A stretch of DNA of 64,000 bases from Hoylesella buccalis ATCC 35310 (GTDB lineage Bacteria > Bacteroidota > Bacteroidia > Bacteroidales > Bacteroidaceae): assembly GCF_025151385.1 (NCBI RefSeq), contig NZ_CP102287.1:1860001-1924000 (forward strand). Reading direction: 5' to 3'. The notes below the pieces were generated by a model. The model was given only the letters and a program-made list of their open reading frames with translations. It was not told the DNA's origin and did not search any database. The position numbers and the translations under genes are program-made. Shown piece by piece: positions 35,444-44,754 of the stretch (the stretch's first letter is position 1; every line of letters begins with the position of its first letter).

Positions 35444-36805
35444 TTACTTGTTCTCTGGCTGATAGAGTAGCACCTTATAACCTGCCTTCAGATGCACCTT
35501 GACGGTACGCATCTTCTTTGCAAAGTATTGGCTTGTTCCCTGTATCAGCCCCTTGCCGAGGTCGGAGGCAAGCTGTGCTTTTGCATCAGTGGAGATGTTC
35601 ACGCTGCTGCCTACGGATGTCCCCATACCCGCAACGATTTCCTTGGCGGCACTGCGTTCCATCGAGCCGGGAATGAATATCCCTGCCTGTCCGTCCGTGT
35701 CATAGACCGACAGCTCCACGGGAATGATGCTTCCCCGATACTCCAATGAGGAAATGACAATGGAGAGTCGTTCGCCCTGCAACTTTGCCGTTCCCACGAC
35801 AAGGGCATTGCGTGGAATCTCCCTGCCCGATACCAACATCGGCTCCAAGAGACGGAAACGCACCGTCTGCCCATCCATAACCGTCTGATTGTTATACACA
35901 CAGGCTGATATGGTGTTTCTCTCCGTCTGCGAGATTGTCCCGATAGCCGTTTGAAACATATAGTTCCTCTCCTTGACATATTCGGAGCGGAAAGTCGAGT
36001 CGCTCATCGGCTGTGCCAGAGCCGACACCACTTGACCGCTCACCTGCCTGACAGGAAACGCCATTGCCTTTCCATTGCGACCGGAAGAGACCGCTTTCCT
36101 TTCGGAAGCCGTCTCATTCCCCGAGGTATGTGTCACCGAAGCAGATTGTCCATTACCTCCTGCGGGCATATACTTGGCTGCCAGTTGATAGGATTTTTCG
36201 AGCAGTGCCATCTGGTCGTTCACGGTTATAGCGGGCGACTGCTGCTCGGCACTCATACGACTTTCCAACTCCTTCAAACGGGTACGCATTTCCTCTTTTT
36301 CCGGGTCTTCTCTTGGTGCTTCATAGAAACTGCCGAGCGTGCGGTTGATGTCTTGGTAAGCGGAAGCCGAAGCATGGAATCCCTCTTGTGGAGCAGTGGT
36401 ACGAGAGCCGAAACCGTTATCTCTTTCCGACAAATCCGTCTTCAATGCCAACTCTTCGGAACTCTGCACCGGTTGTCCTCCTGTCATCTCCCCGAACATG
36501 GAACTGAGGCTTTGCATGGCACGGCTTCGTTCCTGTTCCTTCTGTTCCATCATCTCCTTTTCGTAGGCTTTCTTCTTATCGCCGATGAGTTCCGAGGCTT
36601 GCGGATCCGGCATTTCCGTATTGAAACCTTGGCTGTCCTGCTCCTCCTCTTTCTTCGATGGGGCAAAGATGAGCCACATACAGCCTGCAAAAAGCAGGAA
36701 CATCAGCGGGTAAATGACAAACTTCTTTCGCCTTTGTTTTTCTTCCTCCGTCAGTTCAGGCGAGGTGCTCGTATTGGAGGCTGTCTTTCTTTTGAATGGG
36801 TACAT
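35444..36805 (-). CDS. traM: TraM, VirB10-like transfer protein
   Basis: 453 residues: a short cytoplasmic N-terminus, one membrane helix at about 30-48 (FVIYPLMFLLFAGCMWLIF) and a long Gln/Glu-rich middle. The conserved C-terminal domain (about 265-453) contains TISACVYNNQTVMDGQTVRF and ends VKVHLKAGYKVLLYQPENK. This matches TraM of Bacteroidetes transposons, the VirB10-like bridge between membranes. Its start overlaps the traL end by 50 nt, more than is usual. Confidence 0.9.
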   Translation of the reverse strand: MYPFKRKTASNTSTSPELTEEEKQRRKKFVIYPLMFLLFAGCMWLIFAPSKKEEEQDSQGFNTEMPDPQASELIGDKKKAYEKEMMEQKEQERSRAMQSLSSMFGEMTGGQPVQSSEELALKTDLSERDNGFGSRTTAPQEGFHASASAYQDINRTLGSFYEAPREDPEKEEMRTRLKELESRMSAEQQSPAITVNDQMALLEKSYQLAAKYMPAGGNGQSASVTHTSGNETASERKAVSSGRNGKAMAFPVRQVSGQVVSALAQPMSDSTFRSEYVKERNYMFQTAIGTISQTERNTISACVYNNQTVMDGQTVRFRLLEPMLVSGREIPRNALVVGTAKLQGERLSIVISSLEYRGSIIPVELSVYDTDGQAGIFIPGSMERSAAKEIVAGMGTSVGSSVNISTDAKAQLASDLGKGLIQGTSQYFAKKMRTVKVHLKAGYKVLLYQPENK

Positions 36806-37088
36806 AATCGTAATACTTTAATAGGTTGATACTGTCGTTGGGATAGAGCCGCCTTACTTCAGGGGTTTCGATATGCTCGATTGCCGGTAACGTTTCCTCC
36901 TCGGAGTCTCCGTCTGAGAAGATACGGTACAAACCGTTGAAGAAAACATAGTTGGCAAGTATGGCGAAAAAGAGAAGCATCGTCAGGACGACATACAGCC
37001 TCAAATGAGCGGGGATGCGTCCGCACAGGCGGCGGAGCCTTGCCTCCGCTCCCTCCTGCATCATTCGGAACAGACTTTTCTTTTTCAT
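36756..37088 (-). CDS. traL: TraL (DUF3989) membrane protein
   Basis: 110 residues with one central membrane helix (LYVVLTMLLFFAILANYVFF, about 31-50), matching DUF3989/TraL in length and place. The C-terminal 17 codons overlap traM in another frame, and its start overlaps the traK stop by 4 nt. Confidence 0.85.
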   Translation of the reverse strand: MKKKSLFRMMQEGAEARLRRLCGRIPAHLRLYVVLTMLLFFAILANYVFFNGLYRIFSDGDSEEETLPAIEHIETPEVRRLYPNDSINLLKYYDYVPIQKKDSLQYEHLA

Positions 37089-37708
37089 CGCTTACGGGTA
37101 CTGATGTCCTTGTTCTCCAAAATCTCAAATCCCTCGATGTTAAAACCGTTCGGGTTGTCGTCGCTTCGGTTCGTGTTCAGCAGGCGGCACTCCGTAACGA
37201 GGCTGCGTTCCGTGACGTTGCTGGCACGGATAATCAACTGTCGGGCATACGTCCTTGCGGAATACGGATAGCGGTTGAAGTTGCATACCACGCTGTCCAC
37301 CTGCACGACTTGGTTGATGTTGCCCGCAATGATACGGTTGTAATATCCCTTCTCTGAGAAATCCCGATAATAGTTGTAGGCACTCTTGTCCGCCAAGAGC
37401 AATGCACGGGAGATATTGCTTTCAATCGCATTCTTGTCTGGTGAAAGCGTGAAGAACAGTTCGTGGAAGCGGCGGATATGCTCCTTGGCTTCCGCGGGTC
37501 TATTCTGCGACAGATCCTGCGACAGGGCGAGCATCAGCGACTTACCGCCATCCAATACATATATTTTCTGCCTCTGGGCTTCGGCAAAGGAGTAGGCACT
37601 CCATACCGAATAGCCCGCAAGGGTAGCACACAGGCAGATGACGACCAAGGTAAAGAGGCGTATCTGCCTGAAACTCGTTTCGATATTCTTTAATGACTTA
37701 AATTCCAT
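37085..37708 (-). CDS. traK: TraK, VirB8-like transfer protein
   Basis: 207 residues with an N-terminal helix (LVVICLCATLAGYSVW) and a periplasmic domain with YNYYRDFSEKGYYNRIIAGN, standard for TraK. The C-terminus (NPNGFNIEGFEILENKDIST) is complete. Part of the inner-membrane platform; 6 nt from traJ and 4-nt overlap with traL. Confidence 0.9.
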   Translation of the reverse strand: MEFKSLKNIETSFRQIRLFTLVVICLCATLAGYSVWSAYSFAEAQRQKIYVLDGGKSLMLALSQDLSQNRPAEAKEHIRRFHELFFTLSPDKNAIESNISRALLLADKSAYNYYRDFSEKGYYNRIIAGNINQVVQVDSVVCNFNRYPYSARTYARQLIIRASNVTERSLVTECRLLNTNRSDDNPNGFNIEGFEILENKDISTRKR

Positions 37709-37714
37709 AGCTTT

Positions 37715-38806
37715 TTAATTTTGTTCCGATGGTTCGGAGGATTTGTTTCCTCCCCGATGAAATAACTTCCCGGCAATCTCCTTGCCCTTGCTACCCGCAT
37801 AGTTCATCGCATTTCGTGCGTGTCCTCCGGCGAAACCGCCGACGGCTCCACCCACGGCACCTGCGATACCTGCACCCTTTGAAGCAGCAAGTCCCACGTT
37901 CTTGCCATAGTTCCCTGCACCTCCCGCTTGGATAATCCAACCGGCAACGGTGGGAACGGTAAAGTAGCCGATGATACCGATGATCATAAAGACCAAATAC
38001 ACACCGTTCGAGGCATCTATGGAATAGGTCGGGTCGTTCTGTAACTGTGTGATGTCGTGCTTGAGCATCAGTTCCTGGATTTTTGCCAGCATCGAACTGA
38101 ACAAGTCCGCCACGGGCAGCCAGAAATAGATGGAGACATACCTCGTAATCCATTGCGTGAGGGTACTCTGAAAACCGTCCCATACGGAGATGGCGAAGGC
38201 TATCGGTCCCAAGATGGAGAGGACAATCAGGAAGAAAGTCCTGAGCGTGTCGATGAGCAGGGCGGAAGCGGCGAAGAGCAGTTCCAAAAACTCCCGCACC
38301 ATATTACGGAACCATTTTTTGAAGTTGTACATACTGCGTTCCACATACATCCCTGCCATCGTTGCCATATCCGAAGGCGAAAGACCGAGTTCATCTATTT
38401 TTTTATCGAACTCCTCGTTGCTCACCAAGTAGGCGGTCTCCGGGTCACGCACCATTGACTCATACTCTATCTTGTCCCGCATCTTGCGGTACTCGTCCAT
38501 CTTGAAGGTTTGCGTCTCCATCATCTTGTGCGTTCCCTGCACGACGGGACTGAGCACACCGTTGATGGTGTCCAAGACCATCGGGAAAAAGAGAATGCAG
38601 AGACCGAGAGCGAACGGACGGAGCAGTGGATAGACGTCGATAGGCTCGGCACGGGCAAGCGTCTGCCATATCCTGAGTGCCACATAGAAGAGAGCACCCA
38701 AGCCCGCAATTCCCTTTGCAACGGCAATCATGTCGCCGCACATGGGCATCATCTCCGTATAAAGCGAACGGAGCACCTGATGCAGATTGTCAAATTCCGC
38801 TCCCAT
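37715..38806 (-). CDS. traJ: TraJ, polytopic VirB6-like transfer protein
   Basis: 363 residues with several membrane helices (GIAGLGALFYVALRIWQTL, LLFAASALLIDTLRTFFLIV, VYLVFMIIGIIGYFTVP) and a Gly/Ala-rich C-terminus. Matches TraJ of CTnDOT-type elements and the polytopic VirB6 role. 2 nt from traI. Confidence 0.9.
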   Translation of the reverse strand: MGAEFDNLHQVLRSLYTEMMPMCGDMIAVAKGIAGLGALFYVALRIWQTLARAEPIDVYPLLRPFALGLCILFFPMVLDTINGVLSPVVQGTHKMMETQTFKMDEYRKMRDKIEYESMVRDPETAYLVSNEEFDKKIDELGLSPSDMATMAGMYVERSMYNFKKWFRNMVREFLELLFAASALLIDTLRTFFLIVLSILGPIAFAISVWDGFQSTLTQWITRYVSIYFWLPVADLFSSMLAKIQELMLKHDITQLQNDPTYSIDASNGVYLVFMIIGIIGYFTVPTVAGWIIQAGGAGNYGKNVGLAASKGAGIAGAVGGAVGGFAGGHARNAMNYAGSKGKEIAGKLFHRGGNKSSEPSEQN

Positions 38807-38808
38807 GG

Positions 38809-39438
38809 CTACCAGTATCTTTCGTTGTCCGTCCCGTACAGGTCAAGTACCCTGTCCGCATCCTTCTTCGCCTTGGCTCTGAGGTAACTCACGGAGATGT
38901 TCTTGTTGGTGTAGTAGCGCACGAGGTTGCGGTAGTCCCTCACCTCCTTGTAGCAGTGGTCCACCACGTCCATACGCTCCTTGTCGGTCATCTTCAGTGT
39001 GGTGATGTTCACCACCTGTTTCAGTTCCTTGAGCAGGTTGTTGCTCTCTCCGAGCAGTTTGGTATAGCCGTTGGCAATGGCTATCAGTTCCTCCGGTCGG
39101 AAGTTCGGGTCGGAGAGCATCTTCTTGTAGTTGTTCACATAGATGTCGGAGATTTCCCCGACCATCAGAATGGTCTCCTTTACCCTTTGGGCATCACGAA
39201 CGAGGTCGTTCACCTTTTTCAGGGCATCGTAGTACTTCTTGCTCTCATTGTAGAGCTTCTCCACCTCCTTGAAGTTGTCGAGCGTGTTCTTGACCGTCTT
39301 GGAGGTCTGCACGATTTCCTTGGTGGTGTTGATGATGCTCTGTGCAAGGTTGGTGGGGTCTGTGACCACCCACTGGGCGTGTGCGCTACCTGCCATGAGA
39401 CAACCGCACGCCATAAGCATTAAAATTTTCTTTCTCAT
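38809..39438 (-). CDS. traI: TraI (DUF4141) exported transfer protein
   Basis: 209 residues with signal peptide (MLMACGCLMAGSAHAQ) and a helical, coiled-coil-like body (TSKTVKNTLDNFKEVEKLYN), matching DUF4141/TraI, probably a VirB5-like periplasmic protein. The leader ATCCAAAGTAAAATG recurs before traN. The gap to traG is 33 nt. Confidence 0.88.
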   Translation of the reverse strand: MRKKILMLMACGCLMAGSAHAQWVVTDPTNLAQSIINTTKEIVQTSKTVKNTLDNFKEVEKLYNESKKYYDALKKVNDLVRDAQRVKETILMVGEISDIYVNNYKKMLSDPNFRPEELIAIANGYTKLLGESNNLLKELKQVVNITTLKMTDKERMDVVDHCYKEVRDYRNLVRYYTNKNISVSYLRAKAKKDADRVLDLYGTDNERYW

Positions 39439-39471
39439 TTTACTTTGGATTTTAGTGAATGTTATTGTTGT

Positions 39472-41958
39472 CTAATTCTCTTCGGCAAGTTGCCTGACGG
39501 CAAGCTCCATGTTGCCGCCAAGTTGCTCGGCTCTGGCAAGCACACGCATCTTCTCCGTCTCTTCCGTCGTGTAGGTGAGGTATTCGGCTTTCGACACTTC
39601 CGTGGCATAGACGGCGGACTGTACGCCACCCAGCCCAATCCACACCTCCTTGTATAACCTTGTGGCATCGTTGCTCTGGTTGATGGAGAGTATCTGCCCC
39701 CGTTCCTTGTCCGTCAGTCCCAAGAGTTCCTGTATCTGATCGAACTTGTTCATGTACTTGCGCTGGTCAAGCAGTATCTTGCAGTCGGAATTGTTGATGA
39801 TACTTTCCTTGACAATGGGCGACTGGATGATGTCGTCCACCTCCTGTGTAACCACGACCGCCTCGCCGAAGAATTTTCTTACCGTTTTGTAGAGGTATTT
39901 TATATATCCCGCCATATTTGCGGACGCAATCGCCTTCCAAGCCTCCTCGATAAGGATGACTTTCCGTATTCCCTTCAGCCGTCGCATCTTGTTGATGAAG
40001 AGTTCCATAATGATGATGGTCGTGATGGGGAAAAGGATGGGATGATCCTTTATCGCGTCGATTTCGAAGACGATAAAGCGGGCGTTCAAGAGATCGAGCT
40101 GCTTGTCCGAGTTCAATAGATAGTCGTATTCTCCACCCTTATAGTACGGCTCCAGCACGTTGAGAAAATTAGCCAAGTCAAAATCCTTTTCCCTGACCTT
40201 CTTATCATGGAGCAAAGTCGCATAATCGGTAGTGAGAAACTCATAAAAGCTGTTGAATGAGGGTACGATGCCGTCGTCCGTCTTGATACGTTCGATAAAG
40301 AGCGACACGGCATTGGAGAGGGCGACCTCCTCCGAGCGTGTGGCAGGTTCGTTATCCTTCTTCCAAAGGGTCAGCAGCAATGTCTTGATGCTCTCGCGCT
40401 TCTCCACGTCGAACACCTTGTCCGGTGTATAGAACGGGTTGAAGCTGATGGGGCTTTCGTCCGTGTAGGTGAAATAGACCCCGTCCTCACCCTGCGTCTT
40501 GTGGCGTATCATCTCGCACAGCCCCTGATAGCTGTTTCCCGTGTCCACTAAGACGATATGGGTATTCTGTTCCCAGTACTGCCTCAAGAGATGGTTGGTG
40601 AAAAACGACTTACCGCTGCCCGAGGGTCCCAAGATGAACTTGTTACGGTTCGTGATGATGCCTTTCTTCATCGGCAGGTCGGAGATGTCAAGGTGAATCG
40701 GCTTGCCGCTGCGGTCTGCCATCTTGATGCCGAACGGTGAGAGCGAATCTTGGTAGTTGGTCTCCTCGTTGAAGAAGCAGACCGCCTGTTCGATGAAGGT
40801 GTAGAAACTCTCTTCGGCGGGGAAGTCGGCTTCATTGCCCGGGATGCCTGCCCAAAAGAGCGTAGGCACGTCCACGGTGTTGTGCCGTGGCTTGCACTCC
40901 ATCAAGGCAAGCTGGCTGCCCACGTCGTTGCGGATACATCGGAGTTCCTCGCCGTCCTCGCTCCATGCCAGCACGTTGCAGTGGCAGCGGACGGAGGTAA
41001 GCCCAAAGCTGTGCGCCTCATTCAGATACTCGTCTATCCACTGCTTATTGATCTGGTTGCTTCGGCTGTAGCGGGAGAGCGAGTACATGTTCCGTGCATT
41101 CTTCTCAAAGCGTTGCAGGTTCTCCGCACTGTCGTCAATGAGCACATACTGGTTGTAGATATGGCTGCACGGCAGCAACAGTCCCACGGGTGCGGCAAAG
41201 GAAAGGCGGCAGTCGCTGCGGTCAGTGGATAAACGCTCATAGCGCATATCCGTGCCTACCAGCCCGGGCAGGTCTTCCGTATCGGAAAGGGTATGCAGGC
41301 AGAGTCGCTTATCACCGATACGCATTTGGTCGGCTTTGAGGTCGATGTCCTCCAAAACCGTCGTGTCGGAGAGGGACAGCGAGAAATACTTCTCAATCAG
41401 TCCCGGTGTCTCCGCCGTCCCGATAATCTCCTCGTCCGTTAGGCGAGAGAGGCGAATAAAACCGCTTTCGTTCATAATCCGCTCGAATTGCTCGGTCGCT
41501 TCGAGGAACTTGCGGGCAGTATCCTTGTCCCGTACCTCCTTGGGGATGATATGTCCTCGGCAGAGGGTGGAGAAGTTGCTTTGCTGCCGGTTGCGGTTCT
41601 TGGTCGTCTTGGTCAGGAACAGATAGCAGGCGTGATTCAAGAACGGTCGCTCATTGAAGTGTCGCTCGAAACTGCGGGAGAGGAAACTCATCTCCTCCTT
41701 TTGCAAGTCCGGACGGTAGCCCTCCTTGACAAACCAATCCTGCTTGTGTACGACGCTGTAGGTCGGCAACACCTTGATTGCCTTTACCCAAGAAGAATGG
41801 ATAGAGGCATACTCCGCACTCGTCACCGTATAGAGTTCGGGCAAGTCCACACGGAAAGCGACCGTGATGTCGGCGTCCTTCGAGATGATGCAGCCCTCTT
41901 CGACGGCAAGCAGCGGGAAGCGGTTTTCCAGCGTGGTGGCTTTCAGTACGTTTCTCAT
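39472..41958 (-). CDS. traG: TraG, VirB4-like transfer ATPase
   Basis: 828 residues, the normal length. Walker A is FILGPSGSGKSFFTNHLL near residue 445, Walker B is KVILIEEAWKAIAS near 670, followed by the VirB4 phrase VVTQEVDDIIQSPIVKESI. It powers assembly of the transfer channel at the inner membrane. Its start overlaps traF by 4 nt. Confidence 0.93.
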   Translation of the reverse strand: MRNVLKATTLENRFPLLAVEEGCIISKDADITVAFRVDLPELYTVTSAEYASIHSSWVKAIKVLPTYSVVHKQDWFVKEGYRPDLQKEEMSFLSRSFERHFNERPFLNHACYLFLTKTTKNRNRQQSNFSTLCRGHIIPKEVRDKDTARKFLEATEQFERIMNESGFIRLSRLTDEEIIGTAETPGLIEKYFSLSLSDTTVLEDIDLKADQMRIGDKRLCLHTLSDTEDLPGLVGTDMRYERLSTDRSDCRLSFAAPVGLLLPCSHIYNQYVLIDDSAENLQRFEKNARNMYSLSRYSRSNQINKQWIDEYLNEAHSFGLTSVRCHCNVLAWSEDGEELRCIRNDVGSQLALMECKPRHNTVDVPTLFWAGIPGNEADFPAEESFYTFIEQAVCFFNEETNYQDSLSPFGIKMADRSGKPIHLDISDLPMKKGIITNRNKFILGPSGSGKSFFTNHLLRQYWEQNTHIVLVDTGNSYQGLCEMIRHKTQGEDGVYFTYTDESPISFNPFYTPDKVFDVEKRESIKTLLLTLWKKDNEPATRSEEVALSNAVSLFIERIKTDDGIVPSFNSFYEFLTTDYATLLHDKKVREKDFDLANFLNVLEPYYKGGEYDYLLNSDKQLDLLNARFIVFEIDAIKDHPILFPITTIIIMELFINKMRRLKGIRKVILIEEAWKAIASANMAGYIKYLYKTVRKFFGEAVVVTQEVDDIIQSPIVKESIINNSDCKILLDQRKYMNKFDQIQELLGLTDKERGQILSINQSNDATRLYKEVWIGLGGVQSAVYATEVSKAEYLTYTTEETEKMRVLARAEQLGGNMELAVRQLAEEN

Positions 41959-42332
41959 TCTTTGTCCTCCTTTCCTTTGTTTGTTCTTTTACGTTCTCTT
42001 CTCTTTCGTCTTGGCAGCTCCTTGTACCGTAGCAGACGGGGAATGCGTCGTCGGTTGATGAGGTAACGGGGATGGCTGTGCAGCGCGGAACGCTTCATCA
42101 GGCCGTGTTCCCCATACTTCCTGTTCAGGGAGAAGGTCTGCCACACCAAGATGGCTGCGGCAGTACCTCCGAATCCGATACAAATCCATTGATTGACACC
42201 CGCCATGTAGAGGATGACAAACAGCACGAAGAGGGCGAGCAGCCCTCCTGCGAAGATGAACAGGTATTGGCTTTTGAGTCCCTGAAACTCTACCGAACGA
42301 CCGATCCCCTTGTTGATGGGATAGGTCTCCAT
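41955..42332 (-). CDS. traF: TraF (DUF4133), VirB3-like
   Basis: 125 residues. YPINKGIGRSVEFQGLKSQY is the family signature, followed by two membrane helices at about 24-65. The basic tail (RYKELPRRKRRERKRTNKGK) is typical. It overlaps traG by 4 nt and lies 4 nt after traE. Confidence 0.9.
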   Translation of the reverse strand: METYPINKGIGRSVEFQGLKSQYLFIFAGGLLALFVLFVILYMAGVNQWICIGFGGTAAAILVWQTFSLNRKYGEHGLMKRSALHSHPRYLINRRRIPRLLRYKELPRRKRRERKRTNKGKEDKE

Positions 42333-42336
42333 AGGC

Positions 42337-42636
42337 TTAGAGGAAGAAACTTCTTAAAATGGTGGCTGCGACAATAAGGAAGATACAGGCTCCAAACCAG
42401 CTTGCAGCGGTTTTCGAAGTGTCCGGGTCGCCTGACGAGAACTTTGAATAGACCTTTACCCCGCCGATAAGTCCCACGACCGCACCGATGGCGTAGATGA
42501 GTTTCGTGGCAGGGTCAAAATAGGACGTTACCATGTTGGTGGCTTGGTTGATGCCCGACAAGCCGTTGCCTTGGGCAAAGGCGGAATAGGCGGAAAGCAG
42601 CAGAACGGCTGCGATAAGAAAATGTCTTTTGGTCAT
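42337..42636 (-). CDS. traE: TraE (DUF4134), VirB2-like
   Basis: 99 residues with signal peptide (LIAAVLLLSAYSAFAQ) and two hydrophobic helices (IYAIGAVVGLIGGVKVYSKF; ACIFLIVAATILRSFFL). Matches DUF4134/TraE, the likely pilin-like subunit. A 147-nt gap separates it from the upstream gene, so a local promoter or processing site is possible; none was clear. Confidence 0.9.
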   Translation of the reverse strand: MTKRHFLIAAVLLLSAYSAFAQGNGLSGINQATNMVTSYFDPATKLIYAIGAVVGLIGGVKVYSKFSSGDPDTSKTAASWFGACIFLIVAATILRSFFL

Positions 42637-42783
42637 AAATCTTTGTTTTGTGCCGAGAGGATTGGATATGTTCTCTCGACGGGTGAATACTGTTGTTACT
42701 TTCGGATTTCAGTGGTGGCTTCTCTCGTATGTCAGCCGTACTCTTTTTCTTTCATCGTCTTTGACTGTTTAATGGGTTTGTTA

Positions 42784-43395
42784 CTATTTGCCCTTGCCCT
42801 CAGAGGGAACATAAAGCTCTTCAAAACGGTTGCGGACAATATCGTCTATCGTGGAAGAACGAACTTTGTCGCTTCGGAGTGTTTCCATCAGACGAGTGCC
42901 TTCCAATTCGGTCAATGTCTCACCGGCTCTTTGTCGCTCCGCTATGGAAGAGGCGTTTCGGTGTATGACCGACAAGGCTTCCTGCACCCGTGCAAAGTCA
43001 ATTCCTCCGTCGTATGTCTCCTTTTCAGCGTTCGGCACTGCCACTTCGACCTCTTCCTCTTCTCCTGCCGTTGCCCCATCCGTTTCATACCAGAGGGGAA
43101 CATCGTCGATTTCAGGAAGTCCTCCCGTATCTCCGGAGTGCTCGTTTCCGTTTTCCATGGCAAATGTAGAACTCTTTTTCCCCGTAGAATCGACTTCCGG
43201 ATAACTGCGTACTTGTGGCTTCGAGTGGCATATTTGAAAGCGACTTTTACCGATGATTTCAGCCTCGGAAACCTCTTCTGTGAGATCTTCCCTTTTGGCT
43301 TTTCGTCTTGCCATTCTCTTTCTCCGTTCGTATCCAAAGAATAGAAGCAAATATAGGAGATAGAGCAGGAATGCTATAAAAACTACTCGGAACAT
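42784..43395 (-). CDS. Single-pass membrane protein at the TraD position
   Basis: 203 residues with a membrane anchor at the start (MFRVVFIAFLLYLLYLLLFF), a basic stop-transfer segment, an acidic middle and a helical C-terminus (ERQRAGETLTELEGTRLMET). It sits between the second ParA and TraE, where CTnDOT-type operons carry TraD; similarity is weak to the eye, so no symbol is given. It overlaps the preceding gene by 13 nt. A 19-base motif shared with two non-coding sites lies in this gene at 43201-43219. Confidence 0.7.
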   Translation of the reverse strand: MFRVVFIAFLLYLLYLLLFFGYERRKRMARRKAKREDLTEEVSEAEIIGKSRFQICHSKPQVRSYPEVDSTGKKSSTFAMENGNEHSGDTGGLPEIDDVPLWYETDGATAGEEEEVEVAVPNAEKETYDGGIDFARVQEALSVIHRNASSIAERQRAGETLTELEGTRLMETLRSDKVRSSTIDDIVRNRFEELYVPSEGKGK

Positions 43396-44141
43396 AGGCG
43401 GGAGATGATTTCGAGTAGTTCTTTTCCCAAACTATCGGCAAGCCGACCTGATGTTCCGCCTCTTGGAGAACGGAGCGTGCAGATACCCGCCTTGCCGTCA
43501 GCGAAGCATGGACGGAAATGTTTGGAATATGGCAAGGAGGTCTGCATAAGTACAGCTCCCGTCTCATCGGCAAGCGTTCGACAGCGTTCTTGGACTTCTT
43601 CTTTTTCCCAAGAGCCGACCATGTTACGAAGCAGGCAGAGTTCCTTGATGCTTCCCTTGCCCATGGTTAATACCTGTTCGCCTACAATCTCAATGAAGCG
43701 GCGGACGGCATCGGCATCCATCGGATTACCCGTAACGGGAAAGATGACCGCATCCATACGGGTCAATAACTCCACCGTACCTTCGGTTCGCATCAATGGC
43801 GGCAGGTCGAAAAAGATACACTTGGGGCGAATTCCCGTATTGAGTCGCTCTGCTTCCTTCCATGTTTTTGCTATGGGGACACAAACAATTGGATAGGGTT
43901 GAAGCCATAATGGTTGCCGCATCATATTTTTGAGGCACTTATCGGAAAATCCTTGCTTATTTTGTCCCTCAGTTTCTTTTCCCCTTAGGTAAGCCGTCGT
44001 ATAGAGCGGATAATTGCAGTCTATTACCGCAACGCTGTATCCTAAATGATAATGAAGGGTACTTGCCGCAAGTACGGTAAGCGTGGTTTTGCCGACACCT
44101 CCCAAAGGGGATGCAATGGCGATGTGAATCGGATTGCTCAT
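43383..44141 (-). CDS. Second ParA/MinD-like ATPase of the tra operon
   Basis: 252 residues. IASPLGGVGKTTLTVLAAST is a complete deviant Walker A, IDCNYPLYTTA fits switch I and IFFDLPPLM switch II. It is similar in design to TraA at 45167 (both have VGKTTxTVLAASxLHY) but diverged elsewhere, so it looks like an old duplicate. It may position the transfer complex or work with the flanking membrane proteins. Confidence 0.85.
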   Translation of the reverse strand: MSNPIHIAIASPLGGVGKTTLTVLAASTLHYHLGYSVAVIDCNYPLYTTAYLRGKETEGQNKQGFSDKCLKNMMRQPLWLQPYPIVCVPIAKTWKEAERLNTGIRPKCIFFDLPPLMRTEGTVELLTRMDAVIFPVTGNPMDADAVRRFIEIVGEQVLTMGKGSIKELCLLRNMVGSWEKEEVQERCRTLADETGAVLMQTSLPYSKHFRPCFADGKAGICTLRSPRGGTSGRLADSLGKELLEIISRLCSE

Positions 44142-44165
44142 GATTTTTCTTTTGATGGGTGAATA

Positions 44166-44753
44166 CTATATCTTGATAAATTTGCTGTAATCGAAGTTCC
44201 CGGACTGAACCGCCTTGTGAGCTTGATTCATGACACGTTCCAGCAGTTCATGGATACGTCCGCCGGCAACTTTCTCTATCTCTTGGAGCATCGGTGAATC
44301 GTGCAACTTACAGATGGTTTCTGCCGCTTTGACCTCTTCCTCTATGGGAACCTCCTTACGGGACAGGACACTTCCCATGTGGTGCAGTTCTTTCGCAGTG
44401 ATACTTTCTGAGAGAGAATGGCTTTCTCCCTCAAACTCCACCTGAACGTACTCCTCTTCACTCTCCATATCCAGAAGTTCCGAAGATAGAACAGGCTTGC
44501 TATTCTCCTCGTCCTCCTCTTCGGGTGTTATGGGAAGTTCGGCCAACAGGACATTCTCCTCTTGTACGAACTCCCGCTTGGGAATACGTATAGTAACAAC
44601 GACTTTGTCTTTTCCCCGTTCCTTAAAGAAGAGTCTTAAGTCTTGATAGAGTCGCTTGGCTTTTCGATAGAGGTCGTACAGGAAACGCACGACCTGCACG
44701 CTGCCGAGATAGGCTAAGCCGACCAGCAGCAGAATGAAAAATGTCTGTTTCAT
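44166..44753 (-). CDS. DUF4122-like conjugal transfer protein
   Basis: 195 residues: a membrane helix (FFILLLVGLAYLGSVQVVRF), a basic segment, then an acidic middle. The helical C-terminus (ITAKELHHMGSVLSRKEVPI, ETICKLHDSPMLQEI) resembles DUF4122 proteins of Bacteroidetes tra operons. It lies 1 nt after the DUF3408 gene. Role unknown; it probably anchors something at the inner membrane. Confidence 0.7.
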   Translation of the reverse strand: MKQTFFILLLVGLAYLGSVQVVRFLYDLYRKAKRLYQDLRLFFKERGKDKVVVTIRIPKREFVQEENVLLAELPITPEEEDEENSKPVLSSELLDMESEEEYVQVEFEGESHSLSESITAKELHHMGSVLSRKEVPIEEEVKAAETICKLHDSPMLQEIEKVAGGRIHELLERVMNQAHKAVQSGNFDYSKFIKI

Positions 44754-44754
44754 G

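Noticed and set aside
35951..36829. 292-residue plus-strand open frame
   Set aside because: Antisense to traM, low-complexity Leu/Phe/His composition, no start context.
38677..39423. 248-residue plus-strand open frame
   Set aside because: Antisense to traJ and traI; composition dominated by Val, His and Leu, as in shadow frames of Asp/Lys-rich genes.
42544..43344. 266-residue plus-strand open frame crossing the traE upstream gap
   Set aside because: Mostly antisense to the TraD-position gene; no recognisable domain, and the real gene on the other strand has a clear membrane anchor and operon spacing.
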